DNA from: Symbiodinium natans
Lineage: Eukaryota > Sar > Dinophyceae > Suessiales > Symbiodiniaceae
NCBI GenBank assembly: GCA_905221605.1
Contig: CAJNDS010000567.1
Coordinates: 47,889-111,888, forward strand
DNA: 64,000 nt
Direction: 5' to 3'
A program made the position numbers and the translations under genes. Below the pieces are notes generated by a model that worked only from the letters and a program-made list of their open reading frames with translations, was not told where the DNA came from and did not search any database. Below are positions 1-11,928 of the stretch, one piece after another; position 1 is the first letter of the stretch; every line of letters begins with the position of its first letter.

Positions 1-1268
1 GCGTTCCTTCTTGCCTCTGAGTCCATAGCTACAAGCGGTCGAGGCCTAGATGTCACAGTGGAAACAGGCCTTGCCTTAGTTCAAAACGTCAGCAGTAGCT
101 GCAGATGCTTGGCCTTCATCAGCTTAGTTCAGAGCTGGCAGCGGTCGGGGCTTTGGCATGGGCCTCCATGTCCATGCCCTCCATTCCTGAATCTAATTCT
201 TATTGCCAGGTAATATTGTTCAGAGATTTTGTTCGCTATAGTCTTGGTTCCCTTAGTCACGGGCTGAGCTGGCCGATGCCAGGCAAGCCTTGCCGTGATC
301 GAACATGTTTTGCTTTGCGTGGATGCTGCAAATCAAGGCACAGCGGACTTGTTTCAATGTATACAAGGAGTAGGGTTCGCGCCAGGTGGGCACGCACACG
401 GCGTGCTTCTCCGTCCATACTTCCGCTAAGAGCCATACGCAGCGACAAGAAATCGATATAGATCGCGCTATCGCGCGACGCCTCCCATGCAGAGTCTTGC
501 TGACACAAGTCTAACGGTGATTGCTGGAAAAACATCATGGCTCCGCCTTATAACGAGAAGGATAATGAATGTCTGGAACGATTGCTTTAGCAAGTACAGA
601 CGTGTAGCACTGCTTGCGTACCCTATGACAACTCCTCGCGAAACGCACTAGCGCCTTCATTGTAAGACTCAAGCGTCGCCTGCAGAACTACTGGAGCTGA
701 TGTTTTGCAAGCAAGCATCAGCGTCCTCAGCTTATACCCTGTCAGCTTTGGAAAGGAATACCTAGCGCCACACTGGCACTGTCCATTTGCCGATAGGCAG
801 GTTCTTGCTCATGACTATCAGTGATCTAAGCGAGATCACAGCTCACCCACGCGCAGCTCCCGTGAGCATAGACGCGAAACCCTAAACCGAAACCGCATGA
901 ATCATCGTCCTGCATGAATGAATGATGCAGCCGTTCGTCTATCGTCAAATCATTACTAATGACTTTCAGAGATCTGACCGAAATCTGAGCGCTTCCCATA
1001 CGAATCACACTCTTGCATGTGTGACATGCGTTCTGCTCCTCTGACTGAGAGAAGCTTCGCAGTCCAGACAAGCTTGTGACATGCTTGCATAATTCCCCCC
1101 TCATACAGAATATATGTATATGTTATATATGTGATCTATATACTAGAATACATTTGAGAGCAACCTTTCGGGTCTTTTAGAAAACATTAACATATGCTCC
1201 TTTATGGATGATGGTATATTCATATTTAGAAACTCGATCAAGGGCTGTAGTTACTCATAACTTGTTGG

Positions 1269-1318
1269 AAAACAAACAAACAAACACACATACATACATA
1301 CATATATACATACATACT
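1269..1318. repeat. AAAC/ATAC microsatellite
   Basis: Short runs of AAAC, then AC, then ATAC units. Simple sequence with no coding potential. Confidence 0.8.
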
Positions 1319-1539
1319 GTAATAAAATCTATTTCTTTAACAAGTTATAAGCAAAGACAGCCCTTGCATTATTTAGGGTTACACGGGTTACAGCATTTCA
1401 ATCACCGCCCGGACAGGCAGAGGGGTACGTACAGGAAGCCGGCCACACCGCTTCCCCCTCCGCCTAATAGCTCTTTCTTTGGCCTCGGCCACGGTGATTG
1501 AATGGGGGGTAAGGAAAAAAAATCCGCGTCGGCGTCCAG

Positions 1540-2024
1540 CCGACCAGCGTGTAGAACAAGCTGACCAAGATGTAACGTTCCTTTACACATCCAAACCATC
1601 CCAACCGTTTCCCTGGACCTCAGTGGCGACACAGTCCCACTCGTTTAAATTTACTCTGACCTAAATTTAATTCTGATTACATAAAGGTTTTGGAATTTCA
1701 CGCTCTTCTGGAAGACAGGGCGTCACGCGCGAGCGTTTCAGTTAATTCTACTTGGTCAGTTCAATTGAATCAGTTCACAGAACTGACAGTACAGGATGCT
1801 TGATATGGCATAGTCATGTATGTATATTTGCTCATAGTATTCTCGCGTTGCCGCAGCTGGATTTTATGTCTTTCGTCAGAAGACGCATCTAGAAGAAGCA
1901 GACCAGGATTTAGTTCCCCTCCACATATCCAGACTATCCCAGCCATTCCTCTGGATATTTCTGAGGTTTCCCCCTGAATCTCCCTGGCGACACTGTCCCC
2001 TGGTTCAACTCTCCCTCCGACCTA
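1540..2024 (+). repeat. Diverged direct duplication
   Basis: About 120-145 bp at 1540-1661 recur in diverged form at 1880-2024. Shared blocks include a GA(C)CA(A/G)GAT core, a C(A/G)(A/T)CC(A/C)A(A/G)(A/C)C(A/T)ATCCCA core, a CCCTGGCGAC-like core and a final C(T/C)GACCTA. The spacing is about 350 bp. Function is unknown; it could be a decayed repeat family or two related exons. Confidence 0.5.
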
Positions 2025-2358
2025 CAAGGCTTTCTGCATTTTGAGACAATATGATATGTTTTCAGAAATCTGAGCTTAAGTATCTAAAGTACACTTAAGT
2101 TTTAGCTAAATCACTCAGATCAAATGCACCCATGTGCTGGAATTACTTTGTTATCCAGTTTAACTATACATAATTAAATATGAAACACAAAAAACCTCAG
2201 TCAAAAATGCTCCTAAAGCTACACACACGCCGAACTAATCTGACTATTTAAAGGCAACATGCAGCTATTAACATGGTCGGATGCGTCTGTGCATACGTAA
2301 TGATGTGTCTGCATTTGCGCATGTGCGTATATGTGTCACCGCGCGCGAGTGTGCTTGC

Positions 2359-2384
2359 GTGTGTGTGTGTGTGTGTGTGTGTGT
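2359..2384. repeat. (GT)n microsatellite
   Basis: About 13 GT dinucleotides in a row. Confidence 0.9.
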
Positions 2385-2755
2385 ACAGTTGAAACGCTCA
2401 GACGTCTAACCTCTTCTTCAGTGGAAAAACCGCAGAAAGCTATCATGCGCAGCCGAATACAATAAGCGATTTTTTTCTGTTTTAACACAATCGCAGCGCT
2501 CAGAAATCATGGCGCTAGAGAGTTCCATGAAAGAACTCAGTTGTGCAAATGTGTTTGTATGTGCGTGCGCATGTGTTTCTCTAATTAGAAACATACCTTT
2601 TTTTCCTACAACGACACGACGTATGACGTGCAGAGCTAACCAAAAATTTGTCAACTCGCAGAGCCTTGCAAAGCAGACGGAAGCACAACGAGCGCGATCT
2701 AAAGCGTCATCATTATTCTAAGAACTCATAAGTCTAGAAAGCTTGCGTCAAGCTA

Positions 2756-4286
2756 TTACCGTGCTTTCCTGCCTGCGCTTCGCAAGGTGTTGCGCCTGCG
2801 TAAATTCAGAGGAGTCACGTGCTGCTTTGGCTTCTTAGAAGCGGATCGGGACGCAGGTCGCTTCGCGAGCCATCTCCGAACAAGAACCTCCTCGTCCTGT
2901 CTCATCTTTACCAGAGGCAAGTTGCTTTTTGCTTGTGCTCCCTGGTGTGTCTGCTCAGAACACCACTCGGACCAGTCGGTCTCCGACCAGAGAGAGTTCT
3001 GGGTGCATCTCGCGAGCAACACGCTTTCCGACGTTACAGTCGACATTGGAAACTGACATGCAACGTGGTGAGACAGCAGTTTAATGTAACTGTAGTACTT
3101 GAGTTTTAAAGCTAGAGTAGATCTGTGCATGACGTTCGTCGATCGGTTCCATGAATTCAGTTCGGCGTGCAGTGCTTCGTTACTTGAGGTACCGCTCGGA
3201 AGCAAGGGCAGGTACTCTTTGGGAAACCGCATCCTTATGCGGATATTGTTCATTAACCATTCTAAACGATCTGGGGCGCATGCAGACCAGAGCACGCGAT
3301 AGACTTCCTTATTGGCGCCCGTCACTTTGCGTTGAACTTCAGTCTGATGAAGTGAACAAATCGCAGCGAGACAGTGAATGAAATCAATTCGTTTCCGAAA
3401 GGGTGTAGTCGTCTCCAGACCAGATAACTTCATTCGGGCATCCCGCTCCGGCATCCATGGCGGAAGAATAGCATTCCTGGCGCTCTCCTCATCTCGATTC
3501 AGCGGCAGGGAATCTTCGCCAGTGAAGAAAACACTGCTCCACTCAGTGTCCCCCTGTTGGCAAGGCACTATGAATTTACGCAGCAATCTTCTCAGAGTTT
3601 TGGAACCAGTGGTTTTCTTGTTCCACTGCGCATATTCGTAAACGATTGCCAGGTGAATGGGATCCAGACACATTGCCTTGAGGCGTGGACATATGGACTT
3701 CATTTCGCCATAAAACTTTGATGAGGGACTGTCCGTTGCCAAGTACTCGATCATGTTCAGCTGCGACGAATTAAAATTATCGCCTAGAGCAGCAGCCACA
3801 TACTCGGATTTTTCCGACGGAAGTGGATGCATCAGGAGAACAGCACCTGACCTGCCTCTTGCTGTCAATAGCCTCCGCCAGGCGATGGTGTCGTCGAATG
3901 GTGCAGCGTCTCGGACTTGCTTGGCAGCTCTATACGACTCCTGTCCTTTTAATTTCATGCATGTCTTCATAGTCGCATCGAGACTGACGTACATCCATTC
4001 CTTGTTCTTCTCGAGGAGGTCAGTCATTCGGGAAACGCTTCCTTTGAATGCGCTGGACTGCGCAATGTCTTCCAGAATAGGAAGCCAAAATCGAACGTTC
4101 ACAGGCAAAAGAGATGACAGCCTGTTCGCGGTCGCATGCGCTGCAATATGGAAGCGAGGCCCGAGTGCTCTTACCTTACTTCGAAACAGTTCAGCAAGGT
4201 AAAACTGTACATAGAAATTATACAAGAGAACTAGCGCTACTATGAAATAATAATGGTGGCCATGATTCCTGCGCGTGCTGCATGAT
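2756..4286 (-). CDS. DDE transposase domain, copy 1
   Basis: This minus-strand frame of about 489 codons has the spacing of a DDE transposase. Counting from 4225, the first Asp is in SLDATMKTCMKLKGQ (D83). A second is in ATDSPSS (D165) or CLDPIHLA (D188), and the Glu is in GTSSNEALHAELN (E350), followed by a basic C-terminus. The frame is open from 4286 and overlaps the end of the upstream polyprotein frame, which stops at 4218. No ATG lies near its beginning; the first codons after 4225 follow a TTG. I infer it is the C-terminal domain of the same protein, reached by frameshift or splicing, and not an independent gene. It would cut and join the element's ends. I could not place it confidently in a named superfamily; the SSNE.LH motif recalls KDZ- or MULE-like enzymes. 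Confidence 0.75.
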
Positions 4287-6811
4287 CATCTCTTGCACTG
4301 CGAGGTCGGCGAAGGTGTGGTCATAATACATGTTGCGAACACGCCTGACGTTCTCGGTCTTTCCAATGCTGTCCAAGTTCACATAGACCGGACCGGATGC
4401 CTTCAGCACCAGCCGGATATGCTTGTCGATGTGGCTGAGACTACAACTCAAAGCCGGAGTAATGGTGCTTCGAAGAATCTGACAGCTTTCACGCAAGTAT
4501 TTCTCCTGCACCGTTTGCTGAGATGCTGCAAAGTCGTATAGGGCCAACACCACCTTCGTTTGCTTGGTGCCGGAACATATGTACTGATTTTTCCGCGTGT
4601 GGTGCTTTGTGATGTGGGTTCGCAATTGTCTTAGCTGCTTGAAAGACCGAAAAGGACAAAATGGACACACAGTACGCCCTTCTGTCCGATAACTCTTCTT
4701 CGAAAGATCACTCATGACATCTGCGACCTCTTCAGACATGGCATCCAGAATTCCATCAGACACACACAAGGTGTCGTCCTCGTCCAGCAAAATCACAGCA
4801 GAAGAGCATCGACGAGTAAAATCTTCAGACTCTTCGTCACTAGACATATCATCGTCGTGAGCTCCTGCTTGTAGATCCAGCAGAATCGCTTCAACTTTTT
4901 GCTCATCTTTCGACTTCGCTTGCCAGAATGTTGCGACGGTGGGGACGTCGAATCCGACGCAGACAGCGTTCCGGAAACTGTTGTATGGCAGCCTTCTGTA
5001 TGTAGAGCCGTCAAACACAGAAGCGTAGCTGCAGTCCGCACTCAGTTGCACTGCGACGCAGTGAGGTCGTCCAGCATTTTCCGAGTGTAAAATGAAAGAC
5101 TTGACTGCGGGAGGAGGCAAGCCATCGCAACACGACAGAGTGATGCCAAGCGCCTGAGCAGTTTCGCCATACTTCCTGTGCTTGGCGGCACGGTCGCCTT
5201 CCTGCGGTGCTTCTTTCTTAAGCATTGCCTCCACTCCAGATCTGATGGAGGCGAAAGCGTGCCACATTGCACAAGGAACACAGTTGCCGTCCTCCGTCAA
5301 GATTGGTGGCATGGTGCTGATGCTTGATTCTGACTCGCAAGCTTGGCGTATGCTTTGCAAAACTGTCTTGTGCGTCTTCCGAACGATTTTCACGTTGAAC
5401 GTTGTCTCTTGCGATATGTGAGCGCTACAGTCTTTTGTAAAAGCATCCACATCAGGAATGACATCCGTGCTCACGCGCAAGCCATCGAAATGAAGCGAGA
5501 CATGATCAGGCTTGATCTTGCTCACGTGAGCTGCCCAAACATCCAGTATCCAATCTTCGACACATGTCCACATGAGACTGAAAATTGTCGCGCTCGGAAA
5601 AGTTTTAGTGACGTTCTCTGCCAAAGACAAATAATCCTCATGCAATAGATTGCATGCAATCCATCTGCAGTATAGGGAAAGCCTTTGTAGTTTCTTCGCA
5701 GTCTCGTTGTCTTTGCAAGAATCCGGCGGGTTTCCACCATTCAGGACCTTGTTGATTGCTTCCTTGCCTTCTGAAAAGTTCAAGCCCAGTTTCTCGATCA
5801 CAGACTCGCGTTGCGTGAGCAGCTCGTGGAGAAATGTTTTCAGTTCGTCAGGTAGAGGAGGCTTCGGCTTCAGTTTTTCCAGCAACTGATGCAGGATGGA
5901 GACACAGCAGTTTGAAATATCCAGATCCATTGTGTGTCCGTCCAAAATTATCGCCTGCAGCCTTCGTGAGGATGTCTGAGCATTTCCAGCATGAGAATAC
6001 TTTCTGCCTTGCACAGATAACTGCACTTCTTCGGAGTAGTGATACTCCACCTGCTTGATCACTTGTCCTTGCACTTCTCGAACATCGGCGATGTCATCAC
6101 CAGAAGTCTTCTCCTTCAATCGTCGCTTGCTGCCTAACATCCTCTGGACATCATCTTCGTGCGAGGCAAGTTTGTCTAGCTTTGCCTGAGTCTTTCGAAT
6201 GAGATCTGCAGTTGCTGCAGTTTTTCTGCCAGCTTTAGCTTTCTGCGGTGACCTCAGCGCCTTCAGGACTGCTGCGTAATATTCTCGGAATGTCTCAGCA
6301 TTTTTGGCACGCGACAGGTGTTTGTAAGCGTAGTCTCGAAGTTTGGCAACGTCATATTTTTCCGTGAAGATCATCTGCTGCTCGTCAGGGTTTTTCTTGC
6401 AAACTTCCTGAAGTGTCTGGTCAAACTTGATCTTTGGTATATACGCGCCAGACTTCTTCTTGCTGGTCTTATGCTTGATAATACCTTCCACCATGAGATC
6501 TTCTGGTATCAGCTTGGACCACAGATTGTCTTTCGGAAGATTCGGAACCTGAACGTCTTTGAAAGACATAGCTTTGAACTGGTGATAAGTCAACGTCTCC
6601 GATCCAGACTCAAGCAGCTTTTTTATCAAGAACTCCTGAAGCCGAGTCCAACTGCTCGCTTCTGCATCCTGATTTTTCTCACTGTCTTCTTCTGTGGCTA
6701 TCACAGCTGCTAGTCCTGCTTCGGTTTGCTCGTGACGCTGTCTGATTGGAAGATCGCAGGCAAGACGCATTGAATCTTCGGTGAGATACATATCACCACC
6801 GTTCACGTAAT
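4218..6811 (-). pseudogene. Mobile-element polyprotein, C-terminal half, copy 1 (cut off by 10-bp deletion)
   Basis: This frame carries the TV-Pol polymerase, cysteine protease and C2H2 finger domains. It is the same as residues about 802-1666 of the intact copy at 11921-16921, where the motifs are described. A 10-bp deletion at 6811/6812 puts it out of frame with the helicase half, so copy 1 cannot make the fused protein as assembled. Differences noticed from copy 2 are few: one amino-acid change near 4893 (Glu for Ala) and silent or isolated changes elsewhere. If the duplication is an assembly artefact, the deletion may be an allele difference or an assembly error rather than a dead copy. 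Confidence 0.8.
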
Positions 6812-9552
6812 CTGATAACACTCTTCCAGGCTGTGTTCTGCTTCGAAAGCCCATTGTATCCGGAGTCCAGCTATAGATGCCTGCGACATCAAAAAAAACT
6901 TGGCAAGTGTCGGATCGCTTTCAAAGATGCCGTCAAGCTCGTGGTCGGGGTACCTCTCCAAGAACTTCTTCGCAACGAACCTGGCCTTGACTTTCCAGAC
7001 GAACGCTCGTCGCAGCATGGAATTGAAGTTTCCTAAGTGAACGCCCACGAATTTCATGAGGCGGTTAACTTCCAGCCTCTTCCATCCGACTATCGAAAAC
7101 ATTCGAGTAGTGTAGCCATAAGGCTTGCGGCCCATAATCCCATCGCCCGACATTGTCTTTTTGTACAGATCCGTGTGGAGCTTCTTCGAGGACTCAGGCG
7201 CTTCCTGACCTGTGATGATGAAGCATCGAGCAAGCGTCTCCACCTGTTTACGGATCTCTTCTTCCATGTACCAAAGATTTGGATCAAATAGGCAATGGTT
7301 ATGTTTGTACATCTCGGCCAGATGCAAGGAATACAGGCTTTGTCCAACACCACCTGGCGAGATGCCTATGAAGCAGCGATCAACGTTATAGCCTCGCTTT
7401 GCTATCGCCAATGCTGCCTGGCAGCAAACGAAGACGTTGTGGTTCGCCCAGAAGGTTTGCCTGTAAAAGCGATGAAGTTTCTCTTCAACGCACTGCAGGA
7501 CGGGATCGAGCAGAGAATGGGGCACATACACATAGCAGTTATTGAAGGGACCTTTCGGCACTGGCGTAATTGAAAGTGATGAGTCGGCTTTGTCGTACGC
7601 AAAGCATATGTCGTCGTAGCATATGGCGGGCTGACGCTGGTCCTCCGTCTCACACCACTCTACGATGAGGGATATCATTCTGGTGTGCATAAACTCATGC
7701 TTCAGACAGAATGCCAATTTGAACACATCGTCAGCCTTGTCCGTTGTCCATGAGCCTGAACTGTCCTGGTCCTGTCTGTTTGCAGCAACGGCCATCACGT
7801 CATCAGCCGGCTCTGGATCGTCTAGTCTGTTTTCTACCTGAATGCTGTTCGGACGCCTCGCAGCAGCTTGCCTGCAAGCTAAGAAAAAGTCTGAGTCTGA
7901 GACATAATTTTGCTTGTCGGCGACGACTGCGTTCGCAACACTGTCGCCATCTTTGCGCACAGACGGTCGCAATCTGCGAAACACGCCCTCCAAGATCGTG
8001 AAAAATGAGCCAAGTCGGTGCAGGACTGCCTCGGGAGGTATGCCCGAAAACGGCAAGAAACTGCCGTCGTCATTGTAAATGTATAAAAATCCCTTGTGAA
8101 CTCTCATGTGGCGGCCCCCTTCGATCATCCAGGACAATGCAGCAGCGTCGGCCAGCATGGGTTTTGGCGGCACTCTGCCTTCGGCTATTGCTGCTGCCAC
8201 TGCGATGATTCTCCGCAACTCCTCGCTTGTATCGGGGAACCGCGCCGCCAGCGTGTTCAGCATGGACTCCGTCTGCACTCTGATGTAGGATCGGTCCTGC
8301 TTGACGTCTGGATCGTAAGTACTGAGCACAGAAGAAATCTTCTTACTGCACAAGGCAAAGGTATCGGCAAACTGCTGCGCAGACGCTTCTGCTCCTGGTA
8401 AGAGGCGTCTTTTTTTTGCTGCAGGGGGAACATGTTCATCCAACATATTGTGCAACTGGCTCATGAGCTGACGCACTTCCTCGTCATCGTCGCGCTCCAG
8501 TTGCGACGCTTGGTCTGTGGAGTGAACTACTCTAAATGGAACAGTAGCAGGTAGCTCCTGTGGACCTTCCCCTTGGAGTGCAGCTTGACTTCGTGCCACT
8601 GGTTCGCTCGGGCATTGATTTCCCCAAACCGCACCGTCTGCGTGAAGGTCTTCATCTTCCGACTCCATCTGATGGAAAGTTGGCGAGTGAGCCTTGCTTT
8701 GCTTCCTTTGGTCGCGTCTGACTGACATGAGCTTTCCCACAGTTTCTTGCATGTCTGGAACTAGATCCACGAAGGGTTCTTTGGTTGCATTTGCTGCAGT
8801 AGAAACAACCATCATGGACATGATATCCTTCTCGTAGTACTTGGTAAGTATCCACTTGTACATGTTCAACTGCAGCCTGTAATGCTCGCCTTGGCAGTCA
8901 GGTACGCTGGACAAGGGGCCGCTCATGAGCTTGCCGTAGCCGTTATATTTTTCTGGAAGCTTTTTAGATCTCTTCCAGTCGACGAGCACCAGCTTGTCGT
9001 CTTCCTGATCCACAAAGACTGCGTCGATGGAACCAGCCACGTCTTCGTCAATTGCATAGATCGTCCACTCTGTGCGAAATATTCGCAGCTTTGGAAATTC
9101 GCTAACAGTGTCAGAAAGAAACGCAAGCACATCGACAGCTCTTCGTGCAGTGATTTGGGTATCACGTCGAAGCCGTTCAAGACGTGCTCGAACATGGCAT
9201 GCATCCACGTGCCGGCGGTTGAAGCCCTCAGTGCGTTGTCACTCCATGTCTGCATGATCTCACTGTCCGTTAGCACGAACTCTTTCACCAGATCTTCCCA
9301 GACGCTGCTCTTGTGCTTTAGAAGCTGCAGCTCGTGGCACAAATCCGATCGAGTAGTCGTTGCGTCAGCCAGAAGCGACAACAACTTGGCCGTTTCATCT
9401 TGTGAGCAGTTGCCTACGAGAACTTTGATAACGGCGATGTTGTACTCATCTGTCATGTACTCTGGGCGTGGCCAATTCTTGCCAGTCTTCATTGTTGTGA
9501 TGGCAAGGCTTGGATCAAATTCTTCTGCGTGAGAATGAATCAAAGTCGTGAC
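6803..9552 (-). pseudogene. Mobile-element polyprotein, nuclease plus helicase half, copy 1
   Basis: The N-terminal half spans two overlapping frames. From 9552 one frame carries the first PD-(D/E)XK nuclease elements (GTWMHAMFEHVLNG). The frame then changes between about 9190 and 9085. The second frame carries RTEW, AGSID, LVDWK and LQLNMY, then the SF3-like helicase block ending at 6803. It terminates early, just after the 10-bp deletion, with LEECYQIT then a stop. Roles are as described for copy 2. The frame change within the nuclease is shared by both copies, so it predates their separation or is a recoding or splice event. Confidence 0.8.
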
Positions 9553-9632
9553 CTGATCAAGTTTCACGCAGCTCTGTATCAGGAATTATTTTGCTTGCCA
9601 AGACACATTATTCATAAATGCATTCAAGCCGC

Positions 9633-9859
9633 ACTGGTGTCTATCTTCTTCTCATCGAAGAAGTACAAGTGTCCATCTGCTTGAAAACGCAATCTCGCGT
9701 CGGAAGGATGAGAATTGAGTTCGGCCAGCCACGTGCACGCAGTCAGATGATCTGGATTTGTGATTTCCGGATGATCAGGCAGTTGGAAAATTGGCGTCTG
9801 GGGCTCGGTAACATCAAGAACGCTACCGACGAGAAGCGGAAGAGGAGCCTCCCACCAGC
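9633..9859 (-). CDS. Upstream exon of the polyprotein gene, copy 1
   Basis: Equivalent of the exon at 17346-17572, where the evidence is given. It encodes the segment ending FQADGHLYFFDEKKIDTS and has the same GC donor at its 3' end. One substitution relative to copy 2 lies just outside the exon, near 9911. Confidence 0.55.
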
Positions 9860-10165
9860 CTCAGTGGTGTATCGACAGCGAGCGTGCGTGACAGGATAAT
9901 ACGCCGAGGGTACTGCTGCAACATAATGAATGCGAAAAGTCAAAATCAAACAGTATGTGTGATAGTGTTCGCGCAATTTTGCGTGAAAGGCACGACCGAA
10001 AGCAGATTCGCTATTCTGCTCCACGTCCATTTCGTCCAACGACCCACCGCAGTAATCCTGACATAGCATCGCATCGACTCAACGCGAGCTTGAGCAGAAA
10101 AGATCTATATTCCTGTGCGACTCATCAACTAACGGCGTAAAACAACATATATATGATCATGTCTG

Positions 10166-11088
10166 CTACGCGATGCACCTGGTTGATTCGAAGGAAATAC
10201 ATGAATGCATCGAAGGGTCTCTGCTGCGTACGTTCAGCGAGTGGACGAAGCAAGTGTGGTAGTCTCTTCGGAAGAGCAATCTCCAGTTGAACTGATAAGG
10301 CTTACTTTCTGACAGCGACACCCGCGCAGTTGCTGAGCTAGAACTGATAGCGTGTGAGTCTCCTGGACTTGTTAATATTAAAGCTTGCGGACAAAACATA
10401 TACTCAATGAGTACAAACAACATCACAAGATCGTTATGACTGTAGTAAAGTCCTCTTCGATACGCGTCCAGGACGACCGCGTCAATCATAGCGTCCTCCG
10501 ATCCACCCAAGTAATCGCTCAACTGCATGACGCAATGCGGACATCGTCTTGACGGCGATCGCTCGCAGTGCGTGCTGCAGATCCAGGTGTTGCAAAGGGG
10601 GCAAACACTCCATCTCGGTCTGTCCAAAGGATAGTATCGATTACAAATGCCGCATTGTATCTGAGAGTTCAGCTGAATAGGCGAGGACAGCGGCAAGAAA
10701 AGTGGAGCTGGAATGTATCGGAGCTGGAATGTATCGTCCCCGACCGAAGGCCATGAAGACGACGTCGGACAGCGGCGGCGCTGCACCGTTGACGTGCTCT
10801 TGCCGCAGTCGACAATGAGAAACCCCTTCTCCGTTGAGTGCTATCGCAAAATTGCGATCGTTCCAGCGGATCTGAAAGGTATTAATAGCATTTGGCCGAG
10901 GGGCATGTCTGCTCGCAGATCTATGGGGCATGACAGGGTGCTGGTTAACGCCCATTGACCAGGTAATTGTGTCTTGAAACACATTATCTATTCGGCAGTA
11001 CGATTTCCGTTCACCTCGAAATTCTTTAACACCCACGTACAGACCTCGCACATCGTCAGGCAAGAATACATGGAAATCAGCGCAGCCC
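10166..11088 (-). pseudogene. RING-like zinc-domain protein, copy 1 (frameshifted, truncated by gap)
   Basis: Copy of the frame at 17879-19064. It carries the cysteine cluster CGIC...CPLC...CSTHC...CPHC. A 16-bp tandem duplication (10704-10719 and 10720-10735) breaks the frame just upstream of the zinc cluster, and the sequence runs into the run of Ns at 11089, so the 5' part is missing. The break lies within 400 bp of the contig end, where assembly errors are common. It may therefore be an artefact. Confidence 0.65.
10704..10735. repeat. 16-bp tandem duplication absent from copy 2
   Basis: GGAGCTGGAATGTATC is present twice in direct tandem here and once at the matching site near 18417-18432. 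It shifts the reading frame of the RING-like protein. Confidence 0.95.
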
Positions 11089-11188
11089 NNNNNNNNNNNN
11101 NNNNNNNNNNNNNNNNNNNNNNNNNNNNNNNNNNNNNNNNNNNNNNNNNNNNNNNNNNNNNNNNNNNNNNNNNNNNNNNNNNNNNNNN
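11089..11188. other. Assembly gap of 100 N
   Basis: Exactly 100 unknown bases, the usual placeholder for a scaffold gap of unknown size. Sequence left of it ends at the position matching 18785. Sequence right of it begins at the position matching 3486. The two sides therefore overlap by about 7.6 kb of nearly identical sequence. Confidence 0.99.
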
Positions 11189-11928
11189 TCCTCATCTCGA
11201 TTCAGCGGCAGGGAATCTTCGCCAGTGAAGAAAACACTGCTCCACTCAGTGTCCCCCTGTTGGCAAGGCACTATGAATTTACGCAGCAATCTTCTCAGAG
11301 TTTTGGAACCAGTGGTTTTCTTGTTCCACTGCGCATATTCGTAAACGATTGCCAGGTGAATGGGATCCAGACACATTGCCTTGAGGCGTGGACATATGGA
11401 CTTCATTTCGCCATAAAACTTTGATGAGGGACTGTCCGTTGCCAAGTACTCGATCATGTTCAGCTGCGACGAATTAAAATTATCGCCTAGAGCAGCAGCC
11501 ACATACTCGGATTTTTCCGACGGAAGTGGATGCATCAGGAGAACAGCACCTGACCTGCCTCTTGCTGTCAATAGCCTCCGCCAGGCGATGGTGTCGTCGA
11601 ATGGTGCAGCGTCTCGGACTTGCTTGGCAGCTCTATACGACTCCTGTCCTTTTAATTTCATGCATGTCTTCATAGTCGCATCGAGACTGACGTACATCCA
11701 TTCCTTGTTCTTCTCGAGGAGGTCAGTCATTCGGGAAACGCTTCCTTTGAATGCGCTGGACTGCGCAATGTCTTCCAGAATAGGAAGCCAAAATCGAACA
11801 TTCACAGGCAAAAGAGATGACAGCCTGTTCGCGGTCGCATGCGCTGCAATATGGAAGCGAGGCCCGAGTGCTCTTACCTTACTTCGAAACAGTTCAGCAA
11901 GGTAAAACTGTACATAGAAATTATACAA
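11189..11928 (-). CDS. DDE transposase domain, copy 2 (3' part lost in gap)
   Basis: Matches 3486-4225 with one substitution noticed (near 11801). It retains the first two acidic motifs (SLDATMKTCMK, and ATDSPSS with CLDPIHLA). The part holding SSNEALHAELN and the C-terminus would lie in the gap. It relates to the polyprotein frame exactly as in copy 1: the frames overlap at 11921-11928 and the upstream frame stops with GTA TAA. Confidence 0.75.

Larger units (their letters stand above)
1..2755. other. Non-coding flank, no convincing gene
   Basis: No reading frame here resembles a known family, and the short open frames on both strands lack coding character. The stretch holds two microsatellites and one diverged direct duplication, listed separately. 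It ends where the minus-strand transposase reading frame stops. It contains no TTTAGGG tracts, in sharp contrast to the DNA after 27 kb. The outer end of the mobile element should lie near 2.7 kb, but I could not identify a terminal inverted repeat. Confidence 0.5.

Noticed and set aside
2787-9532. Many plus-strand open frames across the mobile element, such as 8882-9532
   Set aside because: They are antisense shadows of the GC-rich minus-strand coding sequence; they repeat identically in both copies and show no domain.
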